Below, in pieces: positions 43,130 through 56,519 of a stretch of 64,000 nucleotides of DNA. Position 1 is the first letter of the stretch. The number at the start of each line of letters is the position of its first letter. The DNA comes from Neckera pumila (lineage: Eukaryota > Streptophyta > Bryopsida > Hypnales > Neckeraceae): the NCBI GenBank assembly GCA_963969595.1, contig OZ018413.1:12761711-12825710 (forward strand), read 5' to 3'. The position numbers and the translations under genes were made by a program. The notes beneath the pieces were generated by a model. That model saw nothing but the letters and a program-made list of their open reading frames with translations. It did not search any database and was not told the DNA's origin.

Positions 43130-46100
43130 TTAGCATCATTGGTTAGAGATTACATAAGAAGAAAATACACAACAATACTACTTATGGGTTGAAAGATTAT
43201 AATATTTGATTGTAAGGGTGTTAAAAGTGCAAAAGTAATTTGAAGTTCTTTCAAATTTTTTTTTACATGTCAAATTTAAAAAGTTGGTCACCAAAAAAGT
43301 GTGAGGATAAAGGGCCTAACATGCATACTCCAACTTTATATATAGCTTTTCAAAATCTATTCTACAATTTTCTTAGATACATTTCTAATGTGATTTTTTT
43401 TTCCAAAATCTACTATATTTGAGGCCCATTTCCAAAAGTCTTTAACACTACTAAAATTTAAAATTGCAATAGACACTACTAGAATTCAAAAACAAATTTT
43501 CAAAAATATAAACTACTAAAAATAATAATTTGGTTTTGTTGGTTAGATATAATTAAGCTTCAAAATATTGTCAACACCCAAATTAGGTGCCTTGGACATT
43601 TAGGTGTTACTATGGGTTCAAGAAGTTGTTCAAATTGAAATCTCAATTGGCCATATGACCTTTCAAAACCTTTTTCTAAATAGAATCAATTGCATAGGAA
43701 ATATCAATTTATAGAAATATATTACAATTTAGAAAGGTGGAATACCTTACATACTCATTTAAAGAATTTAAGAAATTTTTTATAAACACTCTTATTAAAT
43801 ATCTTTAAAAATAATAGATATAAATTCTAAGAATGTTAAATCTATAACTTCCAAATGTTTTGCAAATGAAGGTTCCTTCAAGATGCACTTCTACTCATAA
43901 AAGAATAGTTTGGTGATTCTTTTAGTGTGTAAGAACATTTATAGAATTGAGACAACTATTTAATTATAATATGTTTAATTGTGCAAAATAAAAGTGCCAG
44001 AGTCCCTACCTTTCTCGGATTTTCTAAATATTTGGTTCATAGATAAAAGATGTTATTTATATAAGGATGTAAACATTCCATAAATTTCTTGTATTCCTAA
44101 TTATCTTTGATTTTTAGAATATTCTAAATAATTTTCTTCATATTAAAATAAAAAAGCAATGAATAGTACAAATGTTTTTCCAATCATCTACTATTATTTG
44201 TAATGTGCAATGGTATAGTTTGACTAGTTCAAATCAATTCTATAATACCAATATATAACATGTCATTATACATTCTTTTATTATAGCATTGAAAAAAATT
44301 AAATTGATTTTTTGGAAGACAAGAAATTAACACAAAGTTTTGAAAAATTTATCAATATAAGATCATCACAAGTTTATTTTTTTATTTTTAAAATATATAA
44401 ACAATTTTCATTGATAAGGAGAAAAAAATACACAAGACTAGAGTAACAAGTCTTAGCAGCAATATTTTGGACATCACCACAAGTTTGATTAATTGAAAAA
44501 TTCAAGTTTTCTACAGGTTTCTTCTTATGAATTTTAGATCAAGATAAATTATGCTAGTCGATCATCTTAGTGTGATCCTATATAGTCAATGCACATTTTT
44601 CTTAAATCTAATTATTGATTCAAATTAATTATTTACATTTAAAAAGACATTATTTTATTTATCATTCTAAATTTCTTTAACATTTGCAATAGAAATAGCA
44701 TATCAAATCATAGAAAAGAATTCAAACTCAAACTTCAAATTTTCTATTATTTCACTCATTAGAATAATAAATTTTTATCTCCAATGTTATGATTCATGAT
44801 ATTTCATTATGTGTCCTATGATTGTGAATTGGCTTAAGGAATCAGAGGTGAACCAAAAATGTCTAAAGAAAAGTTTATAGAATCAAATTATTTTAAATCC
44901 TAAACTTCAAGGTTTAAAATTAGATGCAACTTTATAAAAAAAATTGTAGTCTTATAAAATCATGACTATTAAAATTTTGAGTTTAAAAAACTTACAAATA
45001 TTTTTTATGGTACCCAATCTTATTAAAATCTAGGACATTTTTATGTTATTTTCTAAATAATATTGATAAATCTAAATTAGTATAGTAAAATTATTATACA
45101 AATATATTTGATGATAATTCATATTTTTTGTTCTAAAATTACTACTAAATAACTATTTGTTTCTATTTTAATACATCTTTATAATTGTGGAATGCATTCC
45201 TAATCCCTACTTCTTCTCTACGGGGCTTAAAGATAAGTATATTTTATTAATAATGATCATTTCAAATCCTTTATTTTTATTTCATCTATGAATTCTCCAA
45301 AGTTCAATCCTATCCATCTAAAAACAAATAATGTCCTTGCCAAATTAAATGATGATCTTAAAAATATTATTTTTTGAGATTTGATTTTAATCAAAAGAAT
45401 CATTAGCATTTTAATTTTAATTTTTTATTTAAAAAAAAAATTATAATTAAATTTTAAATTGTTAATACAAATCATACATTTAAAAAAAAATTGGGTCTTA
45501 AATTATAGTTTAGTTTGTCTTGATACAAAGCTTCATCCTTCCATTAAAAATTCAAATTATTTTAATAAATTTTTTTATTTAGATTACTTTATTTTACTTG
45601 TCTTAACGACACAAGTTTCTAATTACAAATTTCTAATATTTTGTTTTTCATTCTAACCTTTATTTAATTATAGCTAAATTTTTAGATTGTTTTAACACAT
45701 ATTATATTTGATGTAATTGAAATATCCACCTTTTACCTTCAAAAGTATAATAGCTTTATTGTTCCATCAATACTTTTGGAAAAAAATGCATTAATAGAGA
45801 AATTTTGTCTTATTATAAAATATAGTCTAATCAATTTTCATACAATTTTTTTGTACCTCTTCAAAACACTTAAATTTTTTTGAATTTTTTGTAGAATTTA
45901 TTTACATTGTTATTATTTTTTTAACTACAAGATTATAGCAATGACAATTTTTCAAGCAAAAAGTTGAAATCCTTTACAACAATAAATAAAATATTTATAT
46001 GCATATTTCAAATATAGAATTGATATTTTACTAAATTCATTATCTTATATTTATTTTATTAATATTGTATTTCTATTAAGTTTTTTTATCAATAATGTTT

Positions 46101-46520
46101 CTAATAAAATTGATTTGTAAAAATTGGATGAATATGAATAAAAGTATGATGTATTCTTATCAAAATATAACCATTGAAAGGTATAGCTCTAATAAAAGAA
46201 TAGTGGAAAGATATTTTAACTCTTATAATGCCTCTCATATATTTAAATTTTTTTTCCTTTTTCTAATATTTTACAATAAAAGTGTTTGGAAAAAAAAAGA
46301 TAGAGAATATTGGAGAAGGTACGTAGGCATCTAAACTTTAACAAAAAACAACCATGCCATCATGAACAACATTTAAATGTTTTAAAAATTACATAATCTA
46401 TAAATACAAAAATTTACTTCTATAAATAAATTGGTTGCAAACAAATTGGTAATCACGATAACCACAAATATATCTTGTAAGTATAAGTATGAAATACATA
46501 TTCCAATACAATACATATAG
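43130..46520. other. Very AT-rich spacer
   Basis: Homopolymers and short AT words dominate. No coding, RNA or mobile-element signature was seen. Confidence 0.5.
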
Positions 46521-46529
46521 AAGTACTAA

Positions 46530-46722
46530 TCATCACAAAAAATGGTAAAATTTGTAGTCCTAGATGTTTGTTGCACGCCTCTACATGCCCCTCCAATGTG
46601 TCCTTTACCATGCCTTCCTCTAGTACCTATCTTGGCAAACATACTAGGAACATTGTCTATGTTGGGCTTGTCTACTATCCACTTTGTCTTGTATTCATGG
46701 CTCCTCTAAAAGAATTTGTAGC
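46530..46722 (-). pseudogene. Coding remnant, Gly/Arg-rich end
   Basis: The minus frame reads SHEYKTKWIVDKPNIDNVPS, then MFAKIGTRGRHGKGHIGGAC and RGVQQTSRTTNFTIFCDD before TAG near 46530. A stop lies just upstream. It is too short for confident assignment, but composition is clearly protein-like compared with its flanks. Upstream frames (about 46740-46960) contain matching but broken text. Unrecognised. Confidence 0.35.
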
Positions 46723-46959
46723 TACTTAGCCATATATGAAAAACCTAGATGCACCTCTTTCACTTCAATAGCAATTTGGATAAGCTTTCTTATAAATAGT
46801 AGGATATTTGGAGCTTGCAAAATAAAATGTACAACTGTCAATCTTCATCTTCCAAAAAATGATATATAATTTCCATTTGTGAAAGACAAAGTGTAATTGG
46901 CTTCTTATAGGAATTCAACATTTAGAACCACCACTCATAAAAAAACTTCAAGAATAGAG

Positions 46960-48020
46960 GAAGCCATTTATATGTTGGCTTTATGCTAAAAAGCTTTGCT
47001 TGTGGTTTATGCTTTGGTTAGGATTTTTTCAAACACAATTTGGCTTTCAATTGTTTAAAGAGTGATTGGTATGAATGTATCAATATGTTGCAATATTCAA
47101 GAGTATACATGAACTATTTTGTTTAGAAAATCTGTTATTGTTTAAAAGATGATTTAGGTGACTTTTTTCTTTAACAATAATTTCTATTTTAACTTAGTAG
47201 TTTTTGGTTTTTTTATACATCTATTATATTTTTTGGAATTGAGCATAATTCGACCCTTGTACAACTTCAATAGACCACTCCATACCAGTCACTAATAAAT
47301 AATCCAAATGTCTATGGAATATTATGATCTAAGTGACTATGATAAGTAACCTATGTATTGGCATTGAATATCTTTTTTGCAAATTTTGCTCTCTATTATT
47401 AGCAAACAATGAAATACCATATCCATATATGCAAATCATTGATGTTCAAAAATTATCACTTCATGAAGAAGTCAATTTGTATAATTAGATTTATATATAG
47501 AATCCTTGTTGTCTATTATGTCTATGCAATGACCAAATTTGCAACCTTGAACTTATCTACTTGCATACAACTTCCTTTCAAAATAGGAGATGAGCGTAGA
47601 AAAAAGTCAAGCAATTAATAGATAAAGAGAGATTTCTGCAAAAATGGTTGTACGGCTTTTTTTTTGCTTGTAGTTCCAAAATATTTTTTTATTTTGGTCC
47701 CTTTTTTTGTTCTAGTGACTCATTTTGCAGCCTCACCATTAAATTTCCTTTGAATGCCATCAAAAGAATTGGATAAGTCATTTGAAAGCATAGTTGATTG
47801 CATGAGGGTCAATATAGAAATAAAATGAACTTCAATGCAAAGAACAATACCAATGATATTAAACAATGAAGTGAGTTAGAAAAATCTTGGAAAGTAAAAC
47901 TATCCCTAATCAACACTGTTAAAAGTATTTACTTATGGTCCAACTACAATATACGTTTTGGCATTACTAGACAAATATTAGACAAGTTACTTGCAAGATG
48001 AGCATTGAGCTTCATCAAGA
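46960..48020. other. AT-rich spacer
   Basis: No credible gene or repeat seen. Confidence 0.4.
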
Positions 48021-48029
48021 CCTATATAC

Positions 48030-48500
48030 TAGAAGATAAGGAGATGAGTTTCAACCTTTGCTTTATTGTAGGCTTCTTGAGAAGGAATGAAACCATCTGT
48101 TGTCCTCTTTTTTTAGATTTGATGGATCAATACAACCCATCCTTATTCCTATGCAGGCTTTTCAAATAATCAATACTCCTACTCTGTAAATTGAGGTAGG
48201 AATTCCAAATTAGGGGCCAATTCAATCCCTGCTCCGCTATTCCTTTGGCTAATGCTTTCAGTTGTTCAGACATCCATTCCTTTGGCTAATGAATTCACTT
48301 GTTCATATGTCCATTTGTTGTAGGTTCTCTTCATCTTTTTGCAAATATAGGGAGTGATATTGTCTACCTCAAATTGTGATGAAGAAAAGTCATGCAAATC
48401 CTCCAAGCCATCCCACCTCTATTTCCAGTGACTCATAATAAAAAATAGTTGATGCACCTTCAAAAATAGTTGATGTCTCCACCTCCACCTGCAATGGCTC
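48030..48500 (-). pseudogene. Myb/SANT-like domain protein remnant
   Basis: The minus strand reads FEVDNITPYICKKMKRTYNK, then WTYEQVNSLAKGMD. After a 37-bp tandem duplication that shifts the frame it reads EQLKALAKGIAEQGLNWPLI, then WNSYLNLQSRSIDYLKSL. The pattern K-W-T-x-E-Q-x-x-A-L-x-x-G-I-x-x-x-G-x-x-W-x-x-I is that of a Myb/SANT helix-turn-helix repeat, which binds DNA in telomere-binding factors and many plant transposase partners. Upstream (48480-48360) are ETSTIFEGASTIFYYESLEI and RWDGLEDLHDFSSSQ in two frames. Downstream it ends with NKAKVETHLL near 48045. Frameshifts make it a pseudogene. Confidence 0.45.
48239..48312 (-). repeat. 37-bp tandem duplication in the Myb-like block
   Basis: ATTCCTTTGGCTAATG starts at 48239 and again at 48276. 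The unit length of 37 is not a multiple of three and breaks the reading frame of the Myb-like helix. Confidence 0.7.
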
Positions 48501-48639
48501 AAAATTTTAACCTCCTAATTGACTACTAAATATTGGAAGAATCAACTCCTCTCAAAACAAACCTATGGCATGTCAATGTTTTAATCTCACCTTCTCCATG
48601 CTCATTACCTTTGGAATCTCCAAAGTAAGCAACATAACA

Positions 48640-49010
48640 AATTGGTTAGTTAGCCTTCCAAATCTTTAACAATATTTTGGTATGACATTGTAGTCCAATA
48701 TGGAATGGTCAACAAAAAAGACACTTGTGGAGCTATCACAGGGACAAGATCTTGATAGAACGCAATCTTCCAATTCAGCGCTTCCATGCTAGATGGCCTA
48801 GTACTGTCTTGCATTGAAGTCAATATGATACCATCTTCAATTTTTCAAGTTTTGCGGCTTTATAGAGTCGCTCGAATGAGCCATCATGCGCTCTCACACT
48901 GTTTGGCGCACTAATCAACTGGCATGACTTTTCCTCTTCTTCCTTTGCTAAGAGCTCTTCAATCATGTATTGGATGTCATCAAGCTGAGTTCTCATCTCA
49001 ATCTACTTCA
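48640..49010 (-). pseudogene. Coiled-coil and helical coding blocks
   Basis: The minus strand reads MRTQLDDIQYMIEELLAKEE, then SCQLISAPNSVRAHDGSFER and LYKAAKLEKLKMVSY to a stop near 48830. In the next frame it reads DGIILTSMQDSTRPSSMEAL, then NWKIAFYQDLVPVIAPQ to a stop near 48655. The first part is a strongly heptad-like acidic coiled coil. A one- or two-base shift joins the two. It lies upstream of the Myb-like block in the same orientation and may be the N-terminal part of the same protein. Confidence 0.45.
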
Positions 49011-49099
49011 TGCAAAAAAAAAATAGCTCCAAGCCCAAAACTACACCAGACTTGCTGTTCAAAACATAGTCAACATTGAGTTGAAATTTTGCCTAGGCG

Positions 49100-49528
49100 T
49101 CAATCACAACAGCTTTGTCGATTTAAAGTTTGTGTTGTATGTTTGAAGTGGACATATAGTCTAAGTTGGAACTCTCTGCTATCACTTCTACTCGACAATC
49201 CTATGTATATTATATACATCATCAAATTTTCAAGGAGATGAGTTTCAACCTTTGCTTTTTTGCTGGCTTTTTGAGTAAGACTTTGACCACCACCATTAGC
49301 TTGCAAATCTGCTGTTGCATTTGCTACTCCCTTCTCTTTTTCAGCCCTTTGCTTTCTGAGTTTGCAAACACAAGATTCAACATAGATAAGATGTTTCAAT
49401 GCAATATGCATCAATGCAAAGAGGAAATGACTCAAAACAAAAGCCATGGGCTCAAGTCTATCAATTTCCAATCTTACAAGACCTCTTAAAATCGCATTCT
49501 CCAAGGTTGTTGGTACTTCCAAGGGCAA
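49100..49528 (-). pseudogene. Coding remnant sharing a motif with the Myb-like block
   Basis: The minus frame of 142 codons reads LEVPTTLENAILRGLVRLEI, then a hydrophobic stretch (MAFVLSHFLFALMHIALKHL). Next come LRKQRAEKEKGVANATADLQ and NGGGQSLTQKASKKAKVETH. KAKVETHLL also occurs at the end of the Myb-like block (near 48045), and the two DNA segments (49230-49280 and 48030-48085) are nearly identical over about 50 bases. This indicates a duplicated piece of one gene. There is no internal stop, and the head has no ATG in good context. Function unknown. Confidence 0.4.
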
Positions 49529-49539
49529 GGATTCACCAG

Positions 49540-50180
49540 CATTCTTATAGATTTAGCCAAATATTGATTTGGAGAACTTTGAAAGGAGTCTTGAAGCAAA
49601 CTTCGCAAGGGTTGGATGAGGAATATAGATTGCATTGATGGCTTGCTTTGCAGCTATTCACTAGCCTTCTTTGGGTAACCTTGCTCAAAATCAACTTATT
49701 GTGAGATTGAAGGACAAAGAATAGAATGATGCACTATGATTGGACACCTCTTGTAAGTGAATATTTGATGATGTATGTAACATAAACAAGATTTTCAAGT
49801 ACAAGTGATTGCAAAGAATTCAATTTAACCTCAAACTATATGTCCACTTCAAACATACATGTCAGAATCGACTATGATAACAGCAAGAGGTAGACATTAT
49901 GGAATTAGTGTTTGAGAGTGAAAACTAATCGACATGGGAGACACTTCCAAATCAACTGACTTGCGTTCAGACATAACATTAAGCCTACCTGGCCCAATGA
50001 TGGAACTAGATTAAATAATGAAGATCTTGGGGGTGGATCTAGGGCCCTTAGATGTGTTGCATGGTAAAAAACATTTTATTATGGTAGATAGCAATGATTA
50101 TTTCATTGACGAGGAAGTGCAACTTTCTTGATCATTGAGAATTTTGAATGTGTATTTGGCGGCAATTTTTCATATTATTA
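49540..50180. other. Spacer with a 39-codon ORF
   Basis: ATG near 50021 opens a short plus frame (MKILGVDLGPLDVLHGKKHF, then IMVDSNDYFIDEEVQLS) to TGA near 50131. It is protein-like but too short to assign. The remainder is unremarkable. Confidence 0.3.
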
Positions 50181-50187
50181 TAGTTAG

Positions 50188-50248
50188 ATTTGTGCAGGAA
50201 GTGCAAAGAGAGTATCATGTAGCTGCTAAAATTTTGCAAAAGAAATTG
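50188..50248 (+). pseudogene. Exon-like block A
   Basis: An acceptor GTTAG or TGCAG, then a frame reading FVQEVQREYHVAAKILQKKL, ends at a donor AAATTG|GTATGT (50248/50249). It joins in phase 0 to block B at 50783, giving a continuous helical, coiled-coil-like segment. Unrecognised. Confidence 0.35.
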
Positions 50249-50782
50249 GTATGTTTGCTTGGAGTATTCTGAGACTCCTTAACCTACATTGTTCTCTTAC
50301 TTGCACTTATGTTGTCCATGAATAATTGAGGAGTATCTTTTTTGAAAAGTCATTTCTCCTTTCCAAGAAATTTTTGTTCTAGTATGTTTGTGGTATCATT
50401 TGTCTATTTTAAGATTAAGCTAAGCTAGTTCTAAACACGCATTGAGATTCTTAATTCACGGACAAACATCCTTGGGCCACTTTTCCATTTGCATGGCGCA
50501 TGTGCAACTTAACCACAGTGAAATATGGTTGCATTGAACACACACATATATAGGTGGAGTTTGTCACGCTTGCACTCTTGTAGTGATTTTGCCTTGAAGT
50601 TTTGGCTCTTAATTGCGTTCAAAAAAACATATTGGTACTCCCATCCACCATCCTATTGATGAGGTTGGCCTTAGGCTGCTTTTAGTGGATGCTGTTGACA
50701 GACTGCGGTATTGTAGAGTAAACATTCTTCTAGGCCTTGAAGAAATCAACTTGTTCATGCCTTGATTCCCTCTTGTTCTTAG

Positions 50783-50881
50783 GATTTGGAAAGGGCAGCT
50801 GCTATTGCTGCAGAAGATGGAGCTCGTCGTTTGGAATCCTTACTTTAGCAAGAGAAAGTTTTGAGTCTACTTGATTATAAA
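50783..50881 (+). pseudogene. Exon-like block B
   Basis: Acceptor TTCTTAG before 50783. The frame reads DLERAAAIAAEDGARRLESL L, then TAG at 50846-50848, then QEKVLSLLDYK, ending at donor AAA|GTAAGG (50881/50882). The alanine- and glutamate-rich heptad pattern continues that of block A. The TAG suggests decay. Confidence 0.4.
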
Positions 50882-50899
50882 GTAAGGTGCCTTATTGAT

Positions 50900-53800
50900 T
50901 TCTTATCATAGTTTATTTGCTCATGCTTTGGATTACATTAGAACCAATGTTGATTTGGTGGCAGTATGTTTACAAAGGTACATCTTGGGATGTCAAGAGT
51001 TGAGCCTAGCTTATCTCATAAGCAAACACTAGAAATTATAGATGCTCCATAAATGGCGCCAGCAAATCTTCCTTGCAAGTTATTCTATAATCTTCATTCA
51101 TAGAGTGCAGCAATTGCACTCTTGCAAATTTTGCACTCTAGACTCTCAATCAATAATTCATAGAAGACTCAAAGAGCCTTTGAGAATTAAACTTGAATTG
51201 GGATTTTTGACCAAGAGTCTAAATGCCAGATGAAATTCCATGCTGAGTACCTTATTGTCTAGTTGTCTTGTATCACATATTGCTACAAAATCCTCTACTC
51301 CGTCCAAAGATTTTTAGAAAACATTAAAGTCCTTCTAGCCTATCAAACTGCAAATACAAGTACATAAAGTATAAACAGAAGAAAATACACATTCTCATAG
51401 AATTTAGAATCAGATAAGTCAGTAGAATTTGAATGTGCTTTGAACTCCAGAGCATGTTTGAGTTTTTAGAGAAAGTGTTAGAGTGCATCTGGAGGCCATA
51501 CACAATAAACCCGAGTTGTTAAAAGTAACATACAAATGCTAAGCTTTGTAAATACACAAGAAATTTGATTCTAATAATTAATGAAAAGACCCCACCAAAG
51601 CACCAAAGCGATTATTCCATTTGGCTTCTCTGTGTGTCACCTCCTACAAATACCACAAAAGTGTGTAACAACCCAAACATTTGCAAAAAATTAATGTGTT
51701 GATCCTAGAAACTCTTATTGAGTCATTTTTACATCCACAATACTTCATTTAAAATTTTTTAGTTAGAACTGTGCAGGATCAATCTTTGTTCAATAGAGGA
51801 ATATTACTCTATTGATGAGTGGTTATTTCCTCAGATAATATAAATGAGAATAAACATTCCAATGTTTCACCGTAGAGCTTATATTCTAGCTTGAGGCAAC
51901 GCCACATCTTAAACAAGGATCATCAAGTTTATGTTTGCTTTCAACTATTTGCATATTTTGGAAACAAATCTACTGTAGAACCTGCTTGTATTAGGGTGCA
52001 AAATACTCTACAAATATAAGGTATCCAGAATAAGTGACTTCAATATCTACTTCTACACTATTAGAATCCTCCCTTCCGTCTTGAATTACCTCCCAAAAAG
52101 TTTTGCCACAAAGATTCTCTAATACGAAGGTGGTTGGTGACTGTGGTTTTATGATTCTACAAGCAAATTCATCCAAGCCACTTGACAACACTTGATTTTA
52201 ATGTAACTTGTTTTATTTTCAATCCTGAGGAATTTAGAAAACACAAATTGTTCAAATTTATGGCAATTAGCCTTGGTAATCTAAATTGATCTAATTTTGC
52301 GCAAAGTCCATCACGTCTTCACTTCCAACTCTCTTATTAGGAACCAATTGTAAAGGCCATAGTGAAGAACATATTAAAGGAATTCAAGTATCTGAATCAA
52401 GTTTACAAAGTAGAGTTAAAACATGCCTATAAGGACCTTGAAAAGAGCCTAATTGTGAGATAGCCATAAAGCAAGATCCATTGTCATAGCCATGGATGTC
52501 AAGCTAGATTGACTGGATTGCCTTTGTCCATCAACACAGTGCATAGTGATATCCAAATCCTCCTCATGATTGATGGAGAAAGGGAATGACCATTCTAAAC
52601 CATCAAGATGAATCTGAAAAGCATTGCATACTTTAGGAAAAAATTCAAATTCAAAAGCTTTATGTCAAATAATAATCTATATAGAAATTCTTTAAGAACA
52701 TATTGTACAAAGCAATACTTATTTGATAACAATAAAGCCCCAAACTTCTACACTTAAACTTCCTACTAGTAAATATACATATCATGTACTCATAACATAT
52801 CCTAATACTTGTAATATTTATATGCAGATCCAGTGTGAATATCTATTTGAATCAAAAGGATTATTTCAAAATTGCATGAGCCAAAGCAAGACCACATGCA
52901 CATTACTTTTTTAAAAATAAAATAAAATAAAAATGGTAAAATAACAAGACTGCATAGAAACAATCAATTTAGGAGATCAATTCTTCATTTACAAGCAATT
53001 GAAGGGGATCTTGAACTGCTCGGAAAGTGAATGTTGTCCCCCATTTCTAAGGATTTGCAATCTTCAACTAATCCCTTCCTGCCTGTGAAGGGTGTGTTTG
53101 CACCCTTTCCATATTTGAAGTCTTTTTTTTCTACCTAGCTTTCTTTTAGGCACAGCGATAGTTTTGGACACTTGGTAGCAAGTACAATTGGGTGTCAATT
53201 CCAGTAGTTGTTACTGCTATATGGCAATTTTTTCCATTGAACTTCCTATTCAATTGCAATTGTGTACTCAACTGCCTATCCTACCTCATCAAGGTTGGGC
53301 AAATTGCTCATTTATAGGTAAACACCCATCTCATCAATGAGTGAAGGCATTCTATTGGCTACACTTTGTATACTGGTACTGTGTAGTATGTTTTTAGTGT
53401 TGGATGCTTGTGCACTTATGTGCAGAGCAACAGGTAGACAGTTGAGATCACTCGGTAACTATTTGTACCTGTCATCCCAACAGTACCAAGTGCTATTCTC
53501 TTCTCCTCCTTCCTTTTTTTTTAGTTTAGACCAGACATTTGTGATAGGTAGACAAGTTTCTGTTGAGTTTAGATTCTGAGTCAAAATTGACCCATCCATC
53601 TTTCGTTAACCGATCTGATAGAAAGCGAGATTAACATCGCCTACCTTTGCTCAAGAGGTTGTCTAAGCCGATTTGGGAACAATGTATAAGGATGTAAACA
53701 GACCACCTATTACACCGTTTGGGAGGCCGTTGAAGTAGGAGATCATTGGTCTATAATATTCAACTTGATTTTACAAAAGAATTGTTATCCTTTCTAAAGC

Positions 53801-54900
53801 ATTGTTGAGCCAAGGTAGTAGCGGTGTTTGTGCAAAGCCAAATGGGTGCAATGCTATTGAAACGGAAAACTTGAAGTGGGAATTCTGATTGCCAACACCT
53901 GGAAGTTCTTCAACACCATCCTGCACATAGAAAATAACCAAATACTTTACACCAAGTCGTTTCATAGTATAAACTTCATTGAAAAGCACAATTGCTCAAA
54001 AAATTGGTCAAAGCTTTCATTTGGAGGCCTCAAATAAACAAGTGCTTCAAGATACTATTGGCATAAGGATTTAGGATAACAAAACAATTTTAATCCTCAC
54101 TAATCATTTACCCTTTTTCCACTTGGAGATTGCAATTTGATATTTGACAGGGTGTTATATGAGAACTCATGGAATCAATTGACCGTTTTAGGATGGAATA
54201 GGACCAAATTGAGTGCATTCGGATCTTGGCAAAGCCATGACCATTGTCTTGTAGTTAAAACTAGAGATCATTGTTGGACACTGATGTATATCTTCATCAT
54301 TTTATTTCATGCATTTTTTACTAAGCCAACTTTGGTTGCTCTTCAACTTTTTACAACTGCAATTCTCTATCACAACCAACTTGTCTTTTAAAAGACAGCA
54401 AGTAGCATTTTCCAACTAACATGGGACATAAAATTGAATAACTGTGGCCAAAACATTGTTGTTGCTACCATTATGTTGGTGGACTTGATATGCCACAACC
54501 ACCTATTATGAGCACCACATAACACTCCCATGCGCAATGCACAAAGGTGTGGCTGAATTATTGTTTGGTGTAACTTTTTCTTGTTGCACCAAATAGTCTT
54601 TGTAGATAGCTACAGGATTATGTCTTAATGATGGCGTGGTGTTTGGGGTGGGAATGGTAGATATGCTTGAGGGTGAGCGTGGTTTTTGAAGAAACAAGGA
54701 GTTGTTTGCTATAGGCTCCAAGAGGTAGCACTTGGATTTTCCGTGAAGCAATTTGAGGGAAAAGGTCTACTGTAGTGCCATTGTTGGCATGTGTAAGCCC
54801 CTCAGTTGAAAGAGGCATAACCGCTCCAAAGTTATGCAGCTACTTTATGAATTTACTACTAGAAAGATCAGTGAACGCAAATGATACATTTAAGGTTCAT
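50900..54900. other. Spacer with scattered weak coding remnants
   Basis: A minus frame at 51991-52191 (LDEFACRIIKPQSPTTFVLE; then DGREDSNSVEVDIEVTYSGY) and a plus frame near 52340-52460 (PIVKAIVKNILKEFKYLNQV) are protein-like but isolated. Nothing else is supported. Confidence 0.3.
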
Positions 54901-54947
54901 GGCAAATTGATCCAAACTAGGTTTGTGATTCATCCTCTTGATTATTT

Positions 54948-54976
54948 AAGGAGTTTAGGGTTTAGGGTTGTATATA
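54948..54976 (+). promoter_or_regulatory. Double telo-box next to a TATA box
   Basis: TTTAGGGTTTAGGG near 54955 (two plant telomere-type units, also a telo-box) is followed within a few bases by GTATATAAATGC near 54970. This arrangement resembles a plant core promoter firing to the right. No convincing ORF starts within the next 300 bases: the first ATG near 55028 gives 11 codons. Confidence 0.35.
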
Positions 54977-54979
54977 AAT

Positions 54980-56130
54980 GCTTAGTTTCTCTCTTGTGCT
55001 GAATAGCAGTTTAGTGGCATTCTAAGATGCCGTTTTGTGTCTCTACAAGGAAGAATTGCTAATTACAAAGGAATCAACCACCGGATAGTTACAACTTGAC
55101 AACAAGGTCTACTACCATCAACGCACCATCCAAGTACATTTGAAGAGGCATCTAGTACTAAACAATTTGGAAAATAGATTATGCAATTGGAAAAGATGTT
55201 TGAATTTCAATGAAGGTGATGGACCCGCATCTTGCACATCATTGAGCAATATTAGCAGTCCCTTGATGCCCATCATTGGAAACTAGTTGGTACCTTCAGT
55301 GGAGCACTCCCTTACAGCTCTTATTGGACATGGACGGCTTTTGCCGTTGAGTGTTAAAGTTTATTGGGAATTGACATTCCGCCAATAGTTTTCAGAAGCA
55401 CTTCTCAGCTATTTGACAATGAGGACCTACATGAAAGTGTTTGGTAATTGAATAGTGCCCATTAGAGGAGTCGAGACAACTGAACTGGTAACTTACAGTG
55501 TTTGTGATATTTTGAAGTCTGTCACTATGTCACCTATCACAGTGTTATGTCTAGCTCATATTTGTTTCTAACACTTCTTCATGGCTCTTCCTTGGAGGTT
55601 AAGAGATGGAAGTAGATGGTGAGTGGAAATCTAGTTCAGCTGATTTGTTGATAACTTGTCTTCTTAAGCAACCAAACTTCACTTACAGTATTTGTTGGTT
55701 AGGAGAGTACATTGTACAAGACAATGAAGATGCGGAAAACTTTATAGACACCATTGAATTCAAAAAGTCCCAATGCTTTGAAATATAAGCGTCATCATCC
55801 TTCAGTGAATACAATACTAGAATTGAATGAAAGCAATTGAATCACCTCTAACCTGTCCAAAAAATGCACACTTGAAAACAAGTTGTCTCAATATTGAAAA
55901 CTAAAATCAACAAGTCTTTGCTTTTGAGGTCATTATCAATAGTAAAGTCATTCCATTCAATGATCATGCCACTCTTAATGGATTCTGGTTGGTTTGGGTA
56001 TGGCCGATCTACCATGCCTTCTGCTATCTAAGAGAATTTTCCTGACAATTGTTCCAACTCCTGATGTCTCAAGATGTACCTCTTGATATTTTGCGAACAT
56101 ATTGCCACCAAATCAACATTGGTTATATGT
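54980..56130. other. Spacer left of the CACTA element
   Basis: A plus frame near 55180-55450 (GDGPASCTSLSNISSPLMPI; then LVPSVEHSLTALIGHGRLLP) is weakly protein-like with stops. A 60-codon ATG ORF at 55606-55788 is of doubtful reality. Confidence 0.3.
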
Positions 56131-56519
56131 AATCACTATAAGAAACCCGTGTTTTTTTTTATGTCTGCCCAAAAACATGCAATGTCCAAGGCCTAACATA
56201 CTATATCCTTTGAGACATCAAGAGGTTAAAGAAGAAGATTGCAGTTTAGGATAAATTTCCAAGGATGTTCCAGATGATTGCGGAAAATTTGAATAGAACC
56301 AGTTGGTGTTACCAAGGACATCCAGATTTTTGATGACATTTTTAAGGACTCACTAATGTCCAACAAGGCGTCCGCAAAAACATGGATTGCCACGTCAACT
56401 TTGGGGGAAAAATTTCAAGGAGGGTAATTTTCTGAAAATTACTTTTTCCTTGGATAAAAGTCTGACCAAGGTTAAAAAAAAGGAATTGGGCAGCTTCCGG
56501 GCAGCTTTTGGAGAAAATA

